Below, piece after piece: positions 51,078 to 60,101 of a DNA stretch of 64,000 nt. The notes under the pieces were generated by a model, which saw only the letters and a program-made list of their open reading frames with translations, did not search any database and was not told the origin of the DNA. The position numbers and the translations under genes are program-made. The DNA is from Microbacterium dauci (lineage in GTDB: Bacteria > Actinomycetota > Actinomycetes > Actinomycetales > Microbacteriaceae): NCBI RefSeq assembly GCF_030065535.1, contig NZ_JASJND010000005.1, forward strand, positions 1 through 64,000, in the 5' to 3' direction. How positions within the stretch are numbered: position 1 is the stretch's first letter; every line of letters begins with the position of its first letter.

Positions 51078-52168
51078 CCGAGCCGCTCCGCTGCGCCATC
51101 GTCGGCACCGGCGCGATCGCGCATCACCACGCTGCGGCGATCGCCGCACTGCCGGACGCCGAGCTCGTCGCGGTCACCGATCACAGCCGCGGCGCCGCCG
51201 ACGCGTTCGCCGAGCGCTGGGACGTGCCCGCGGTCTTCGACGACCTCGACGCGCTCCTCGCGGACGAACGGATCGACGTGCTGCACGTGTGCACACCGCC
51301 CGTCGCGCACCGGGAACAGGCGATCGCCGGTTTCGCCGCCGGTGCCCACGTCGTCGTCGAGAAGCCGCCCGCGCCGTCGCTCGACGAGCTCGACGACATG
51401 CGCGCCGCTGCGGCGGTGGCCGGTCGCGAACTCGCCGTCGTCTTCCAGCAGCGCACCGGCACGGCCGCCGCGCACGTGCGCGATCTGCTGCGCACAGGTG
51501 CGCTGGGGCATCCGCTCGTCGCCGTCTGCCAGACGCTCTGGTACCGGGATGCCGGCTACTTCGCGGTGCCGTGGCGGGGGAAGTGGGAGACGGAAGGTGG
51601 CGGAACCACGCTCGGGCACGGCATCCACCAACTCGACCTCCTCGCGTTCCTGCTCGGCGACTGGACGAGCGTGCAGGGGCGGCTCTGGCGTCTCGACCGC
51701 GAGACACAGACCGAGGACGCCTCGACGGCGACCGTCACCTTCGAGGGCGGGGTCGTGGCCCAGGTCGTCACGAGCGCGGTGTCGCCGCGCGAGGTGAGCG
51801 CGATCCGCATCGACACGCAGCGCGCGACGATCACGGTCGAGCATCTCTACGGCCACGGGCACGAGCACTGGTCGATCACCCCGGCACCCGGATTCGAGGA
51901 CGCCGCGCCGGCATGGGCGCTGCCCGAGGTCGAGGAGCCGAGCTCGCACGTGCCGCTCCTGCGCGAGGTGTTCCGGTCGCTGCGTGAGGGGCTCCCGCTG
52001 CCGCCGACGGCCGATGCGCCCGCGAGGTCGTTCGAGATCGTCGCCGCGATCTACGCCTCGGCGGCCGCTGACGGCGCGCTCATCACGCCCGCCGACCTCG
52101 CGGCGCACCCGACGCACCGCGCGGGGTTCGCGAGCCCCGTCACCGACCTGCGGGAGCGCGGCGAGTGA
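51074..52168 (+). CDS. Gfo/Idh/MocA family oxidoreductase
   Basis: A 364-residue NAD(P)-dependent sugar dehydrogenase. The Rossmann GTGAIAHHHAAAI is at residues 11-23 and the catalytic EKP at 96-98 (VVVEKPPAP). GGTTLGHGIHQLDLL carries the usual active-site histidine. Both neighbours overlap by ATGA or GTGA. Enzymes of this family often oxidise a hydroxyl of an unusual sugar or sugar acid. It forms an operon with DUF6807 and a GH43-like gene. Confidence 0.88.
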   Translation: MTEPLRCAIVGTGAIAHHHAAAIAALPDAELVAVTDHSRGAADAFAERWDVPAVFDDLDALLADERIDVLHVCTPPVAHREQAIAGFAAGAHVVVEKPPAPSLDELDDMRAAAAVAGRELAVVFQQRTGTAAAHVRDLLRTGALGHPLVAVCQTLWYRDAGYFAVPWRGKWETEGGGTTLGHGIHQLDLLAFLLGDWTSVQGRLWRLDRETQTEDASTATVTFEGGVVAQVVTSAVSPREVSAIRIDTQRATITVEHLYGHGHEHWSITPAPGFEDAAPAWALPEVEEPSSHVPLLREVFRSLREGLPLPPTADAPARSFEIVAAIYASAAADGALITPADLAAHPTHRAGFASPVTDLRERGE

Positions 52169-53103
52169 CGCTGCCCGCCGAGCTGTACCGCGACCCCGTC
52201 TACGACGGCGCGACCGACCCCCTCGTGGTCATCGCCGACGGCGGTTGGTGGATGTTCTACACGCAGCGCCGCGCGACGCACCCCGACCCCGGTCCTGGCG
52301 TGGCCTGGGTGCACGGCAGTCGCATCGGTGTCGCGCGGTCGTCAGACGGTGTGGCCTGGACGTACGCCGGCACGCTCGAACCCACCGCCGAGGGGCTCGC
52401 CCTCGACGCCGCCGGTCCTCCCGCGACGACGGATGCCACCCACTGGGCGCCCGAAGTCGTGCACGACGGCCGCGCGTGGCGCATGTACCTCACCGAGATC
52501 GACGGCGTCCCCGACCGATGGCCCGGGCACGCGCGGCGCATCGTCGAGTACGTCTCGGCGGACCTGGCGACCTGGGCCCGCCGCGGCCCGCTCGCCCTCG
52601 CGAGCGACCGCGTCATCGACGCCGGCGTCGCCCCTACGCCCGGCGGATGGCGGCTCTGGTACAAGGACGAGGCCGCCGACTCGACGACGGCCGTCTCGGG
52701 ATCGGACGACCTCGAGGCGTGGCATCCGCTCGGCACCGCGATCGGCGGCAGGCCGCACGAGGGGCCCTGCGTGTTCGAGTTGGACGGCTGGTGGTGGCTC
52801 ATCGTCGACGAGTGGCGCGGCATGGCCGTCTATCGGTCGGCCGATGCCGAGGTGTGGGAGCGGCAGGGCGGCGAGGACGAGGTGATCCTCGGCGCCGGGT
52901 CGGTGCCCGGGCCGGGATTCGGGCATCACGGCGCCGCTGTCAATGGCGCGGATGCCACCTGGTTCTACTTCTTCGGCCAGCCGTCGCGCCTCGGCGCGCG
53001 CGACCCGCACGACGAGGTGGAGGAGTCGATCGAGGATCGTCGCTGCGCCGTCTACCGCGTGCGGCTGCGAGTGGACGGCGGCCGTTTGATCTGCCAGCCT
53101 TAA
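52165..53103 (+). CDS. GH43-like five-bladed propeller glycosidase
   Basis: A 312-residue cytoplasmic protein of GH43/GH117-type fold. DPVYDGATDPLVV contains the likely general base Asp. WAPEVVHDGRAWRMYLTEID is a blade motif, and HEGPCVFELDGWWWLIVD holds the likely acid Glu. GTG 52165 overlaps the previous stop. No signal peptide is seen. Arabinose or galactose release from short oligosaccharides is plausible, but the family is broad. The next gene has its own promoter. Confidence 0.72.
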   Translation: MTLPAELYRDPVYDGATDPLVVIADGGWWMFYTQRRATHPDPGPGVAWVHGSRIGVARSSDGVAWTYAGTLEPTAEGLALDAAGPPATTDATHWAPEVVHDGRAWRMYLTEIDGVPDRWPGHARRIVEYVSADLATWARRGPLALASDRVIDAGVAPTPGGWRLWYKDEAADSTTAVSGSDDLEAWHPLGTAIGGRPHEGPCVFELDGWWWLIVDEWRGMAVYRSADAEVWERQGGEDEVILGAGSVPGPGFGHHGAAVNGADATWFYFFGQPSRLGARDPHDEVEESIEDRRCAVYRVRLRVDGGRLICQP

Positions 53104-53154
53104 CCTGACTGTTACCGGTCACACGTCACGATCGGGTTACGCCGAAGCCGACGC

Positions 53155-53183
53155 TTGCGAATCGTTTCATCGCAGGTTATGGT
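53155..53183 (+). promoter_or_regulatory. Promoter of the second sugar ABC operon
   Basis: TTGCGA (53155-53160) and TATGGT (53178-53183) with a 17-bp spacer. The operator at 53188-53201 begins five bases later, a roadblock position. Confidence 0.6.
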
Positions 53184-53187
53184 TGCC

Positions 53188-53201
53188 GGCAAGCGCTTTC
53201 C
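53188..53201. promoter_or_regulatory. LacI-type operator before the binding-protein gene
   Basis: GGCAAGCGCTTTCC, one base from the shared palindrome, placed just downstream of the candidate promoter. Confidence 0.74.
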
Positions 53202-53292
53202 GAGATCTGCATCTCGGGTTCGCTCACCCCGCACCACCCGACATGGACGTCTCGCGGAATCTGAACGCCGACGTTCGACAGAGAGGACAACG

Positions 53293-54576
53293 ATGTTCAC
53301 CATGAAGCGGACTGCAGCAGGCGTCGCCGTCGCAGCGTCGGCCGCGCTGGTCCTGGCCGGCTGCTCGGGCGGCACCGAGCCCGCCGGCGAGTTCGACCCC
53401 GAAGAAAAAGTCTCGATCGACTTCGCGTTCTGGGGTAACGACGACCGCGCCACTCGGTACAACGACCTGATCGCGGCCTTCAACGAGGAGTACCCCAACA
53501 TCACGGTGAACACCTCGTTCACCGACTTCCCGAGTTTCTGGGAGAAGCGCGCAACCGAAGTCGCCTCGGGTGGCCTCCCGGACGTCTTCCAGTTCTCCGA
53601 CAGCTACCTTCGCCAGTACGGCGAGCCCGGCCACCTCCTCGACCTCGCTGAGGTGTCGGATTACGTCGACACGACGACGTTCGAGGACGCACTCCTGGGC
53701 ACCGGTGCCCTCGACGGAACGCAGTACTCGCTCCCGACCGGGTACAGCCTGTGGGCGAACTTCGTGAACGACGACATCCTCGCCGAGCAGGGCATCGAAG
53801 CGCCGACCGGCGACCTCACCTTCGACGAGTTCGACGACTGGATGGCCGACGTGACGGATGCCACCGGTGGCGAGGTCTACGGCGGCACCGACTACACGCA
53901 GCGCATCCAGACGTTCGAGCTGAAGCTGCGCGCCGAAGGCGGCAACCTGTACACCGACGAGGGCGAGCTCGGGTTCACCGAGGAGCAGCTCGCGGAGTAC
54001 TGGGAGTCGGGCGCGGCCAACCGTGCCGACGTCACCGTTCCGCAGCAGCAGCTCGAAGAAATCTCGCCCGTCTCCGGCTTCGGCGCGGGCCTGACGGCGA
54101 GTGAGATGAGCTGGAGCAACTTCCTCGGCGGCTACCTCGCCGACTCGGGTGCATCCTCGATCTCCCTCGTCGCGCCGCCGGTCACCGAGGTCGGCGCCAA
54201 GGACCTCTACCAGCAGGCCGGACTCCAGGTCGCGATCTCCTCGCGCACAGATGAGCCCGAAGCCGCCGCGATCTTCCTCGACTTCGTCGTCAACAGCGAA
54301 GCCGCGGGTGAGATCTTCGGCACGACGCTCGGCTTCCCGGCGTCGTCGTCCAAGCTCGCCGGCGCGACGCTCGAGGGCGTCGACAAGCAGGTCGCGGACT
54401 ACATCGACGCCAACGCGGACCGCATCGGCGACGCCCCGCCGATCCCGGTCATCGGCTACGGCTCCCTCGAGCAGAAGTTCTGGGACCTGGGCAAGGAGCT
54501 CGGCCTCGGAACCAAGACGGTCGACGACGCGGTGAGCGAGTTCTTCGCCGAAGCCGACGTCATCCTCAACCAGTAA
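53293..54576 (+). CDS. Sugar-binding lipoprotein of an ABC importer (YesO-like)
   Basis: A 427-residue family 1 solute-binding protein. The signal ends in LVLAGC with Cys24. IDFAFWGNDDRATRYNDLI starts the mature fold. GAGAGGACAACG precedes ATG 53293. It is the first gene of an operon with two permeases and a YesL-type protein, the same set as the Bacillus yes locus for rhamnogalacturonan oligosaccharides (YesO, YesP, YesQ, YesL). The ligand is therefore probably an RG-I fragment. No ATPase gene follows. Confidence 0.9.
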   Translation: MFTMKRTAAGVAVAASAALVLAGCSGGTEPAGEFDPEEKVSIDFAFWGNDDRATRYNDLIAAFNEEYPNITVNTSFTDFPSFWEKRATEVASGGLPDVFQFSDSYLRQYGEPGHLLDLAEVSDYVDTTTFEDALLGTGALDGTQYSLPTGYSLWANFVNDDILAEQGIEAPTGDLTFDEFDDWMADVTDATGGEVYGGTDYTQRIQTFELKLRAEGGNLYTDEGELGFTEEQLAEYWESGAANRADVTVPQQQLEEISPVSGFGAGLTASEMSWSNFLGGYLADSGASSISLVAPPVTEVGAKDLYQQAGLQVAISSRTDEPEAAAIFLDFVVNSEAAGEIFGTTLGFPASSSKLAGATLEGVDKQVADYIDANADRIGDAPPIPVIGYGSLEQKFWDLGKELGLGTKTVDDAVSEFFAEADVILNQ

Positions 54577-54651
54577 GACGCTCGAACCGGCGTCGGGGTC
54601 CGGCCACCACCGGACCCCGACGCATCGACGAACATCCCAGGGAGACAGCCC

Positions 54652-55644
54652 GTGACCACGACAGCAACACGCGTCATCGTGACTGGCGACGACCGGCGCA
54701 GCCGGACCATCCGCCGCCGGCGCCCCGAGGGCGCCGGGCGACCGGAGCAGCGTCGCCGGGAACGGCGCGAGACGCTCGCCGGCTACGGCTTCCTGGTGCC
54801 GTGGTTGGTCGGATTCTTCGGGCTCACCATCATCCCGATGGTGTACTCGCTGTATCTGTCGTTCACGCGGTACAACATCTTCACCCCGCCGGAGTGGGTC
54901 GGGCTGGACAACTACGTCCGCCTGTTCACGAACGACCCGAACTTCGTGCAGTCGGCGCAGATCACCCTCGTTTACGTGCTGATCGGTACCCCGATCATGT
55001 TGGCCGCGGCGCTCGGTGTCGCGATGCTGCTGAACTACCGCGACAAGGGCGCGGGGTTCTTCCGCTCCGCGTTCTACGCCCCGTCGCTGATCGGCGGCTC
55101 GGTGTCGGTCGCGATCGTCTGGCGCGCGATGTTCGCGAACGACGGGCCGGTCGACAACTCGCTGTCGTTCTTCGGCATCGACCTCGGTGGGTGGATCGGA
55201 AACCCGTCGCTCGTGTTGCCGGCGATGATCCTGCTCGCCGTCTGGCAATTCGGCGCGACGATGGTCATCTTCCTCGCCGGCCTCAAGCAGGTGCCGAAGG
55301 AGCTGTACGAGGCCGCCGAGATGGACGGCGCGAACGCGTTCCAGCGGTTCCGTGCGGTGACGCTGCCGATGCTCTCGCCGGTCATCTTCTTCAACCTGCT
55401 GCTGGGGCTCATCAACGCGTTCCAGGTGTTCGCGTCGGCGTACATCATCTCGAACGGTTCGGGCGGCCCGGCAGGCATGACGAACTTCATCACCCTGTAC
55501 CTCTACAAGCGCGGCTTCACCGACGGACAGATGGGCTACGCGGCCGCGATCGCGTGGGTCCTCCTCATCGTCGTCGCGATCATCGCCGTCATCCTGTTCC
55601 GCACGCAGCGGAACTGGGTCCACTACGCGGGAGACAACCGATGA
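54652..55644 (+). CDS. Sugar ABC transporter permease (MalF/YesP type)
   Basis: A 330-residue permease with a basic N-terminus and six membrane helices. ELYEAAEMDGANAFQRFRAV is the EAA loop. GTG 54652 follows GGGAGAC. It overlaps the second permease by ATGA. Together they form the channel for the binding protein upstream. Confidence 0.9.
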   Translation: MTTTATRVIVTGDDRRSRTIRRRRPEGAGRPEQRRRERRETLAGYGFLVPWLVGFFGLTIIPMVYSLYLSFTRYNIFTPPEWVGLDNYVRLFTNDPNFVQSAQITLVYVLIGTPIMLAAALGVAMLLNYRDKGAGFFRSAFYAPSLIGGSVSVAIVWRAMFANDGPVDNSLSFFGIDLGGWIGNPSLVLPAMILLAVWQFGATMVIFLAGLKQVPKELYEAAEMDGANAFQRFRAVTLPMLSPVIFFNLLLGLINAFQVFASAYIISNGSGGPAGMTNFITLYLYKRGFTDGQMGYAAAIAWVLLIVVAIIAVILFRTQRNWVHYAGDNR

Positions 55645-56567
55645 GCATCAGCATGGCGGAGTCCGCCGCACCCGTGTCCACCGAGGCTGTCGTCACCGGC
55701 CAGCCTGCGCCGAAGCGTCGCCCGAAGCTCGGCCGCCGCGGCTGGCAGACCGTGATCTGGTTCGTCGTGCTGATCGCGATCACGGCGATCGTGCTGTACC
55801 CGCTGGTGTGGCTGCTGTTCGCGACGTTCAAACCGAACAGCGAGTTCGGCTCCAACCTGGGCCTGCTCCCCGAAGCGCCGACGATCGACAACTACCTCAA
55901 GGTCATGGAAGGCATCGCGGGCGTACCGATGTGGCGGTTCTTCGCGAACTCGCTCATCATCGCGGTCGGGTCGGTGATCGGGACGGTGCTCTCGTCCGCA
56001 CTCGCGGCGTACGCGTTCGCCCGCATCCAGTTCAAGGGGCTCGCGATCCTCTTCGCCGCGATGATCGGCACGCTGCTGCTGCCGTTCCACGTCGTGATCA
56101 TCCCGCAGTACATCATCTTCAACCAGCTCGAACTCGTCGACACGTTCTGGCCGTTGCTGCTGCCGAAGTTCCTCGCGACCGAGGCCTTCTTCGTCTTCTT
56201 GCTGGTTCAGTTCATCCGCCAGCTCCCGCGCGACATGGACGAAGCCGCGCTCATCGACGGTGCCGGACACGTGCGCATCTTCTGGTCGGTGATCCTGCCG
56301 CTCATCAAGCCCGCGCTCATCACCTGCGCGATCTTCGCGTTCATTTGGTCGTGGAACGACTTCCTCGGACCCCTCCTGTACCTCACGAGCCCCGAGAACT
56401 ACCCGCTGCCCATCGCGCTGCGGCTCTACAACGACCAAACGTCGACAAGCGACTTCGGTGCAACGGTGACGGCATCGTTCATCGCCCTGATCCCCGTGCT
56501 GCTGTTCTTCCTCGTCTTCCAGCGGTTCCTCGTCGACGGCGTCGCCACCCAGGGTCTGAAGGGCTGA
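55641..56567 (+). CDS. Carbohydrate ABC transporter permease (MalG/YesQ type)
   Basis: A 308-residue permease. DMDEAALIDGAGHVRIFWSV is the EAA loop, and the six helices follow the MalG layout. ATG 55641 overlaps the upstream stop; ATG 55653 is a weaker alternative. It ends two bases before the YesL-type gene, so all four genes form one operon. Confidence 0.9.
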   Translation: MSISMAESAAPVSTEAVVTGQPAPKRRPKLGRRGWQTVIWFVVLIAITAIVLYPLVWLLFATFKPNSEFGSNLGLLPEAPTIDNYLKVMEGIAGVPMWRFFANSLIIAVGSVIGTVLSSALAAYAFARIQFKGLAILFAAMIGTLLLPFHVVIIPQYIIFNQLELVDTFWPLLLPKFLATEAFFVFLLVQFIRQLPRDMDEAALIDGAGHVRIFWSVILPLIKPALITCAIFAFIWSWNDFLGPLLYLTSPENYPLPIALRLYNDQTSTSDFGATVTASFIALIPVLLFFLVFQRFLVDGVATQGLKG

Positions 56568-56569
56568 CC

Positions 56570-57229
56570 ATGGCAGCCATTGGGAACGCATCGCGTCGGG
56601 CCGTGCGCGCGGCCGAGCGCGATGCTCGCTCGGGCGCCGGTCCGGTGCGGGGCGACGTCCCGATCGCTCGGTTCCCCGGTGCCACCGCGAAGTTCGCGCT
56701 GTTCGGCGAGGTGCTGCTGATCGGGCTCCTCATGACGCTCACGGGGTTGCTGGTCATCACCCTGCCCGCAGCGCTCGCTGCCGGCATCCGTCACCTCCGT
56801 CGATTCGTCGCGGCCGATGACTCGCGGGTTTCGCTCTACTGGCGGGACGTGCGGGCGGGACTCCTGCCGGGTGCCGTCGTCGGGTTCGTCGTGCTCGTGG
56901 CGACCGGCATCCTGCTCCTCGACATCGACCTGGCGCGCTCGGGGTTCCTGCCCGGCGGGACCATCGTCGAAGCCGTCGGGTGGGCTGGGCTCGCCGCACT
57001 CGGCCTCGGACTCCTCGTCGCGGCCGGTCGCTGGACACCCGAGGCCGGCTGGCGCCGCGCCATCGCCGGCGCACCACGCGCAGTCGCGGGCGACGTCGTC
57101 GGGAGCGGGTTCCTGCTCGTCGCGGTCGGCCTCGTCGTGCTGCTGACATGGGTGCTCCCGCCGCTCTGTATCGCCGCGATGGGCTGCGCAGCTCTGGCCG
57201 TCGTGGCCGTCGACGCCCGCCGCCGCTGA
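56570..57229 (+). CDS. DUF624/YesL-family membrane protein
   Basis: A 219-residue protein with about four hydrophobic segments (FGEVLLIGLLMTLTGLLVIT near residues 45-65). Its pattern and place after the sugar permeases fit DUF624/YesL, which occurs with such importers in the Bacillus yes locus. Its biochemical role is unknown; it may assist the transporter. ATG 56570 lies two bases after the permease stop. Confidence 0.72.
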   Translation: MAAIGNASRRAVRAAERDARSGAGPVRGDVPIARFPGATAKFALFGEVLLIGLLMTLTGLLVITLPAALAAGIRHLRRFVAADDSRVSLYWRDVRAGLLPGAVVGFVVLVATGILLLDIDLARSGFLPGGTIVEAVGWAGLAALGLGLLVAAGRWTPEAGWRRAIAGAPRAVAGDVVGSGFLLVAVGLVVLLTWVLPPLCIAAMGCAALAVVAVDARRR

Positions 57230-57258
57230 CCCCCACCACGCTCACGAAGGAGACCGTC

Positions 57259-58782
57259 ATGGCCGACGCCGCTGCCCGCATCGATCCGCACCACGCGATC
57301 GGCGACATCGACCGCCGCATCTTCGGCGGGTTCGTCGAACACCTCGGGCGCCACATCTACGACGGCATCTTCGAGCCGGGGCATCCGTCTGCCGGTGCGG
57401 ATGGGTTCCGGCACGACGTCATCGACCTCGTCGCAGAGCTCGGCGTCTCGACGATCCGTTACCCGGGCGGGAACTTCGTCTCGGGGTACCGCTGGGAGGA
57501 CGGCATCGGACCGAAGGAGGCCCGCCCGCGTCGGCTCGACCTCGCGTGGCACTCCACCGAGACGAACGAGGTGGGGCTTCACGAGTTCCAGGCGTGGCTC
57601 GACCACGTCGGCTCCGACCTGATGCTCGCCGTCAACCTCGGCACGCGCGGTACGCAGGAGGCGCTCGACCTGCTCGAGTACGCGAACGCGGATGCCGATA
57701 CGGCATGGACCGCGCAGCGTTCGGCCAACGGCCGGCCGACACCCTTCGACGTGCGCATGTGGTGCCTCGGCAACGAGATGGACGGTCCGTGGCAGGTAGG
57801 GCACCGGAACGCCGACGACTACGGCAAGCTCGCCTCCCGCACCGCAAAGGCGATGCGAATGGTCGACCCCGGTCTCGAGCTCGTCGTGTGCGGATCGTCG
57901 AGCAGCGGTATGCCGACGTTCGGGTCGTGGGAGCGCACCGTGCTCGAGCACACCTTCGACGACGTGGACTTCATCTCGTGCCACTCCTACTACCAGGAGA
58001 TGGGCGGGAACGCGCAGGAGTTCCTCGCGTCGGGCGTCGACATGGCGCGCTTCATCGAGTCGGTCGTCGCGATCGCCGACACCGTCGCCGCGACGAAGAA
58101 GAGCGACAAGCGCATCATGATCTCGTTCGACGAGTGGAACGTCTGGTACCTCCACAACGAGGAGGGTGGACAGAACGACAAGCCCGAGGAGCGCGGGTGG
58201 CCGGTCGCGCCGAGGCTCCTCGAGGATCAGTACCACGTGCTCGACGCCGTCGTCTTCGGTGACCTGCTGATCACGCTCCTGCAGCACGCAGACCGGGTGC
58301 GTTCCGCGTCGCTCGCGCAGCTCGTCAACGTGATCGCGCCGATCATGACCGAGCCCGGTGGCATCGCGTGGCGGCAGACGACCTTCTTCCCCTTCTCGAT
58401 CACCTCCCGCCTCGCGCACGGTCGCGCCGTGCGCGTGCCGGTGACCTCCGACACCTTCACGAGCGAGCGCTTCGGCGAGGTCGCGGCGGTCAATGCGGTC
58501 GCGACGATCGACGACGAGGGGGTGTCGCTCTTCCTCGTGAACCGTTCGACGACGGATGCCGCGGCCGTGACCGTCGACCTGGCGCCGCTCCTGCGTGAGC
58601 TCGGCCGCGAGGTCGCGGTCGTCGAGTCGGCGCTGTTGCATGACGACGACCGGTACGCCGCCAACACCCTCGGTGACCCCTTTCGCGTCGGCGTGCGAGC
58701 CCTCGACGGCGCCGCGGTAGCGGGGGAGTCGCTCACCCTGACGCTGCCCCCCGTGAGTTGGGGTGCCATCAGGCTCGCCTGA
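57259..58782 (+). CDS. abfA: Alpha-L-arabinofuranosidase, family GH51
   Basis: A 507-residue cytoplasmic enzyme that releases arabinose from arabinan or arabinogalactan side chains. RRIFGGFVEHLGRHIYDGIF and RYPGGNFVSGYRWEDGIGP are signature patterns. Acid/base Glu173 lies in CLGNEMDG and nucleophile Glu292 in SFDEWNVWY. GAAGGAG precedes ATG 57259. It follows the YesL gene by 29 bases and is probably the last gene of the importer operon, since a new promoter and operator come after it. Confidence 0.95.
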   Translation: MADAAARIDPHHAIGDIDRRIFGGFVEHLGRHIYDGIFEPGHPSAGADGFRHDVIDLVAELGVSTIRYPGGNFVSGYRWEDGIGPKEARPRRLDLAWHSTETNEVGLHEFQAWLDHVGSDLMLAVNLGTRGTQEALDLLEYANADADTAWTAQRSANGRPTPFDVRMWCLGNEMDGPWQVGHRNADDYGKLASRTAKAMRMVDPGLELVVCGSSSSGMPTFGSWERTVLEHTFDDVDFISCHSYYQEMGGNAQEFLASGVDMARFIESVVAIADTVAATKKSDKRIMISFDEWNVWYLHNEEGGQNDKPEERGWPVAPRLLEDQYHVLDAVVFGDLLITLLQHADRVRSASLAQLVNVIAPIMTEPGGIAWRQTTFFPFSITSRLAHGRAVRVPVTSDTFTSERFGEVAAVNAVATIDDEGVSLFLVNRSTTDAAAVTVDLAPLLRELGREVAVVESALLHDDDRYAANTLGDPFRVGVRALDGAAVAGESLTLTLPPVSWGAIRLA

Positions 58783-58809
58783 AATACGCAAGGGCTCGCC
58801 TGCGAGTGC

Positions 58810-58838
58810 TTGCAGATCACGCGTTCCAGTGGCATGCT
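58810..58838 (+). promoter_or_regulatory. Promoter of the oxidoreductase-aldolase-isomerase operon
   Basis: TTGCAG (58810-58815) and CATGCT (58833-58838) with a 17-bp spacer, followed closely by the operator at 58847-58860. Confidence 0.55.
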
Positions 58839-58846
58839 GGACGTAC

Positions 58847-58860
58847 GGAAAGCGCTTACC
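58847..58860. promoter_or_regulatory. LacI-type operator before the oxidoreductase operon
   Basis: GGAAAGCGCTTACC, one base from the shared palindrome. The operon it precedes seems to end with a LacI gene, which makes autoregulation likely. Confidence 0.74.
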
Positions 58861-58895
58861 CACTCGAGTGAACGCCTGAACCCAAAGGACTCCCC

Positions 58896-60098
58896 GTGTC
58901 AGAGACGACCATCGCCCCCGTCGCCGCCCCGGCGGCATCCGTCCCCGCCGTCCGTGAGATCGGCATCATCATGAACGGCGTCTCGGGCCGCATGGGGTAC
59001 CGGCAGCACCTCGTGCGCTCGATCCTCGCGATCCGCGACCAGGGCGGCATCGAGCTGCCCGACGGATCGAAGGTCACGGTGAAGCCCCTCCTCGTCGGGC
59101 GCAGCGAGGCGAAGCTCGCCGACCTCGCGGCCAAGCACGGCATCGAGGACTACACGACCGATCTGGATGCCGCGCTCGCCGACCCGCGCTGGGAGATCTA
59201 CGCCGACTTCCTCGTCACGAAGGCCCGCGCGTCGGCGCTGCGCAAGGCCATCGCCGCAGGCAAGACCATCTACACCGAGAAGCCCACCGCGGAGTCGGTC
59301 GAGGAGGCGCTCGAGCTCGCGAAGCTCGCCGCCGAGGCCGGCGTCAAGACCGGTGTCGTGCACGACAAGCTCTACCTGCCGGGCCTCCAGAAGCTGAAGC
59401 GCCTCATCGACTCCGGCTTCTTCGGTCGCATCCTCTCGGTGCGGGGCGAGTTCGGCTACTGGGTCTTCGAGGGCGACTGGCAGCCGGCCCAGCGCCCCTC
59501 CTGGAACTACCGCGCCGAAGACGGCGGCGGCATCATCGTCGACATGTTCCCGCACTGGAACTACATCCTCGAGAACCTGTTCGGCGGCGTGAAGTCGGTC
59601 TACGCGCAGGCGTCCGTCCACATCGCCGACCGCTGGGACGAGCGCGGCGAGCATTACACCGCGACGGCCGAGGATGCGGCGTACGGCGTCTTCGAGCTCG
59701 AGAACGACGTCATCGCGCAGATCAACTCGTCGTGGACCGTCCGCGTCAACCGCGACGAGCTGGTCGAGTTCCACGTCGACGGCACGCACGGTTCCGCCGT
59801 CGTGGGCCTGTTCGGCGCGAAGATCCAGCACCGCAACGCCACCCCGAAGCCGGTCTGGAACCCCGATCTCGCCGACGACCACGACTACGACCTCGACTGG
59901 GCCGAGGTGCCGACGAACGAGGTCTTCCTCAACGGCTTCCGCCAGCAGTGGGAGGAGTTCCTCGTCTCGTACGTCGACGGCACCCCCTACGAGTACGACC
60001 TGCTCGCTGGTGCGCGCGGCGTCCTCCTCGCCGAGGCAGGCCTGCAGTCGAGCCGCGAGGGCCGCAAGGTCTCGCTGCCCGCGCTCTCGCTGGACTGA
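58896..60098 (+). CDS. Gfo/Idh/MocA family sugar oxidoreductase
   Basis: A 400-residue NAD(P)-dependent dehydrogenase. GIIMNGVSGRMGYRQHL is an unusual Rossmann entry; the catalytic EKP is at residues 128-130 (YTEKPTAES), and GGGIIVDMFPHWNYIL carries the active-site histidine. GTG 58896 is used. It is the first gene of an operon with a DapA-like aldolase and a TIM-barrel isomerase. It probably oxidises a hydroxyl of a sugar or sugar acid to a keto group before C-C cleavage. The substrate is unknown. Confidence 0.87.
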   Translation: MSETTIAPVAAPAASVPAVREIGIIMNGVSGRMGYRQHLVRSILAIRDQGGIELPDGSKVTVKPLLVGRSEAKLADLAAKHGIEDYTTDLDAALADPRWEIYADFLVTKARASALRKAIAAGKTIYTEKPTAESVEEALELAKLAAEAGVKTGVVHDKLYLPGLQKLKRLIDSGFFGRILSVRGEFGYWVFEGDWQPAQRPSWNYRAEDGGGIIVDMFPHWNYILENLFGGVKSVYAQASVHIADRWDERGEHYTATAEDAAYGVFELENDVIAQINSSWTVRVNRDELVEFHVDGTHGSAVVGLFGAKIQHRNATPKPVWNPDLADDHDYDLDWAEVPTNEVFLNGFRQQWEEFLVSYVDGTPYEYDLLAGARGVLLAEAGLQSSREGRKVSLPALSLD

Positions 60099-60101
60099 CC
60101 C

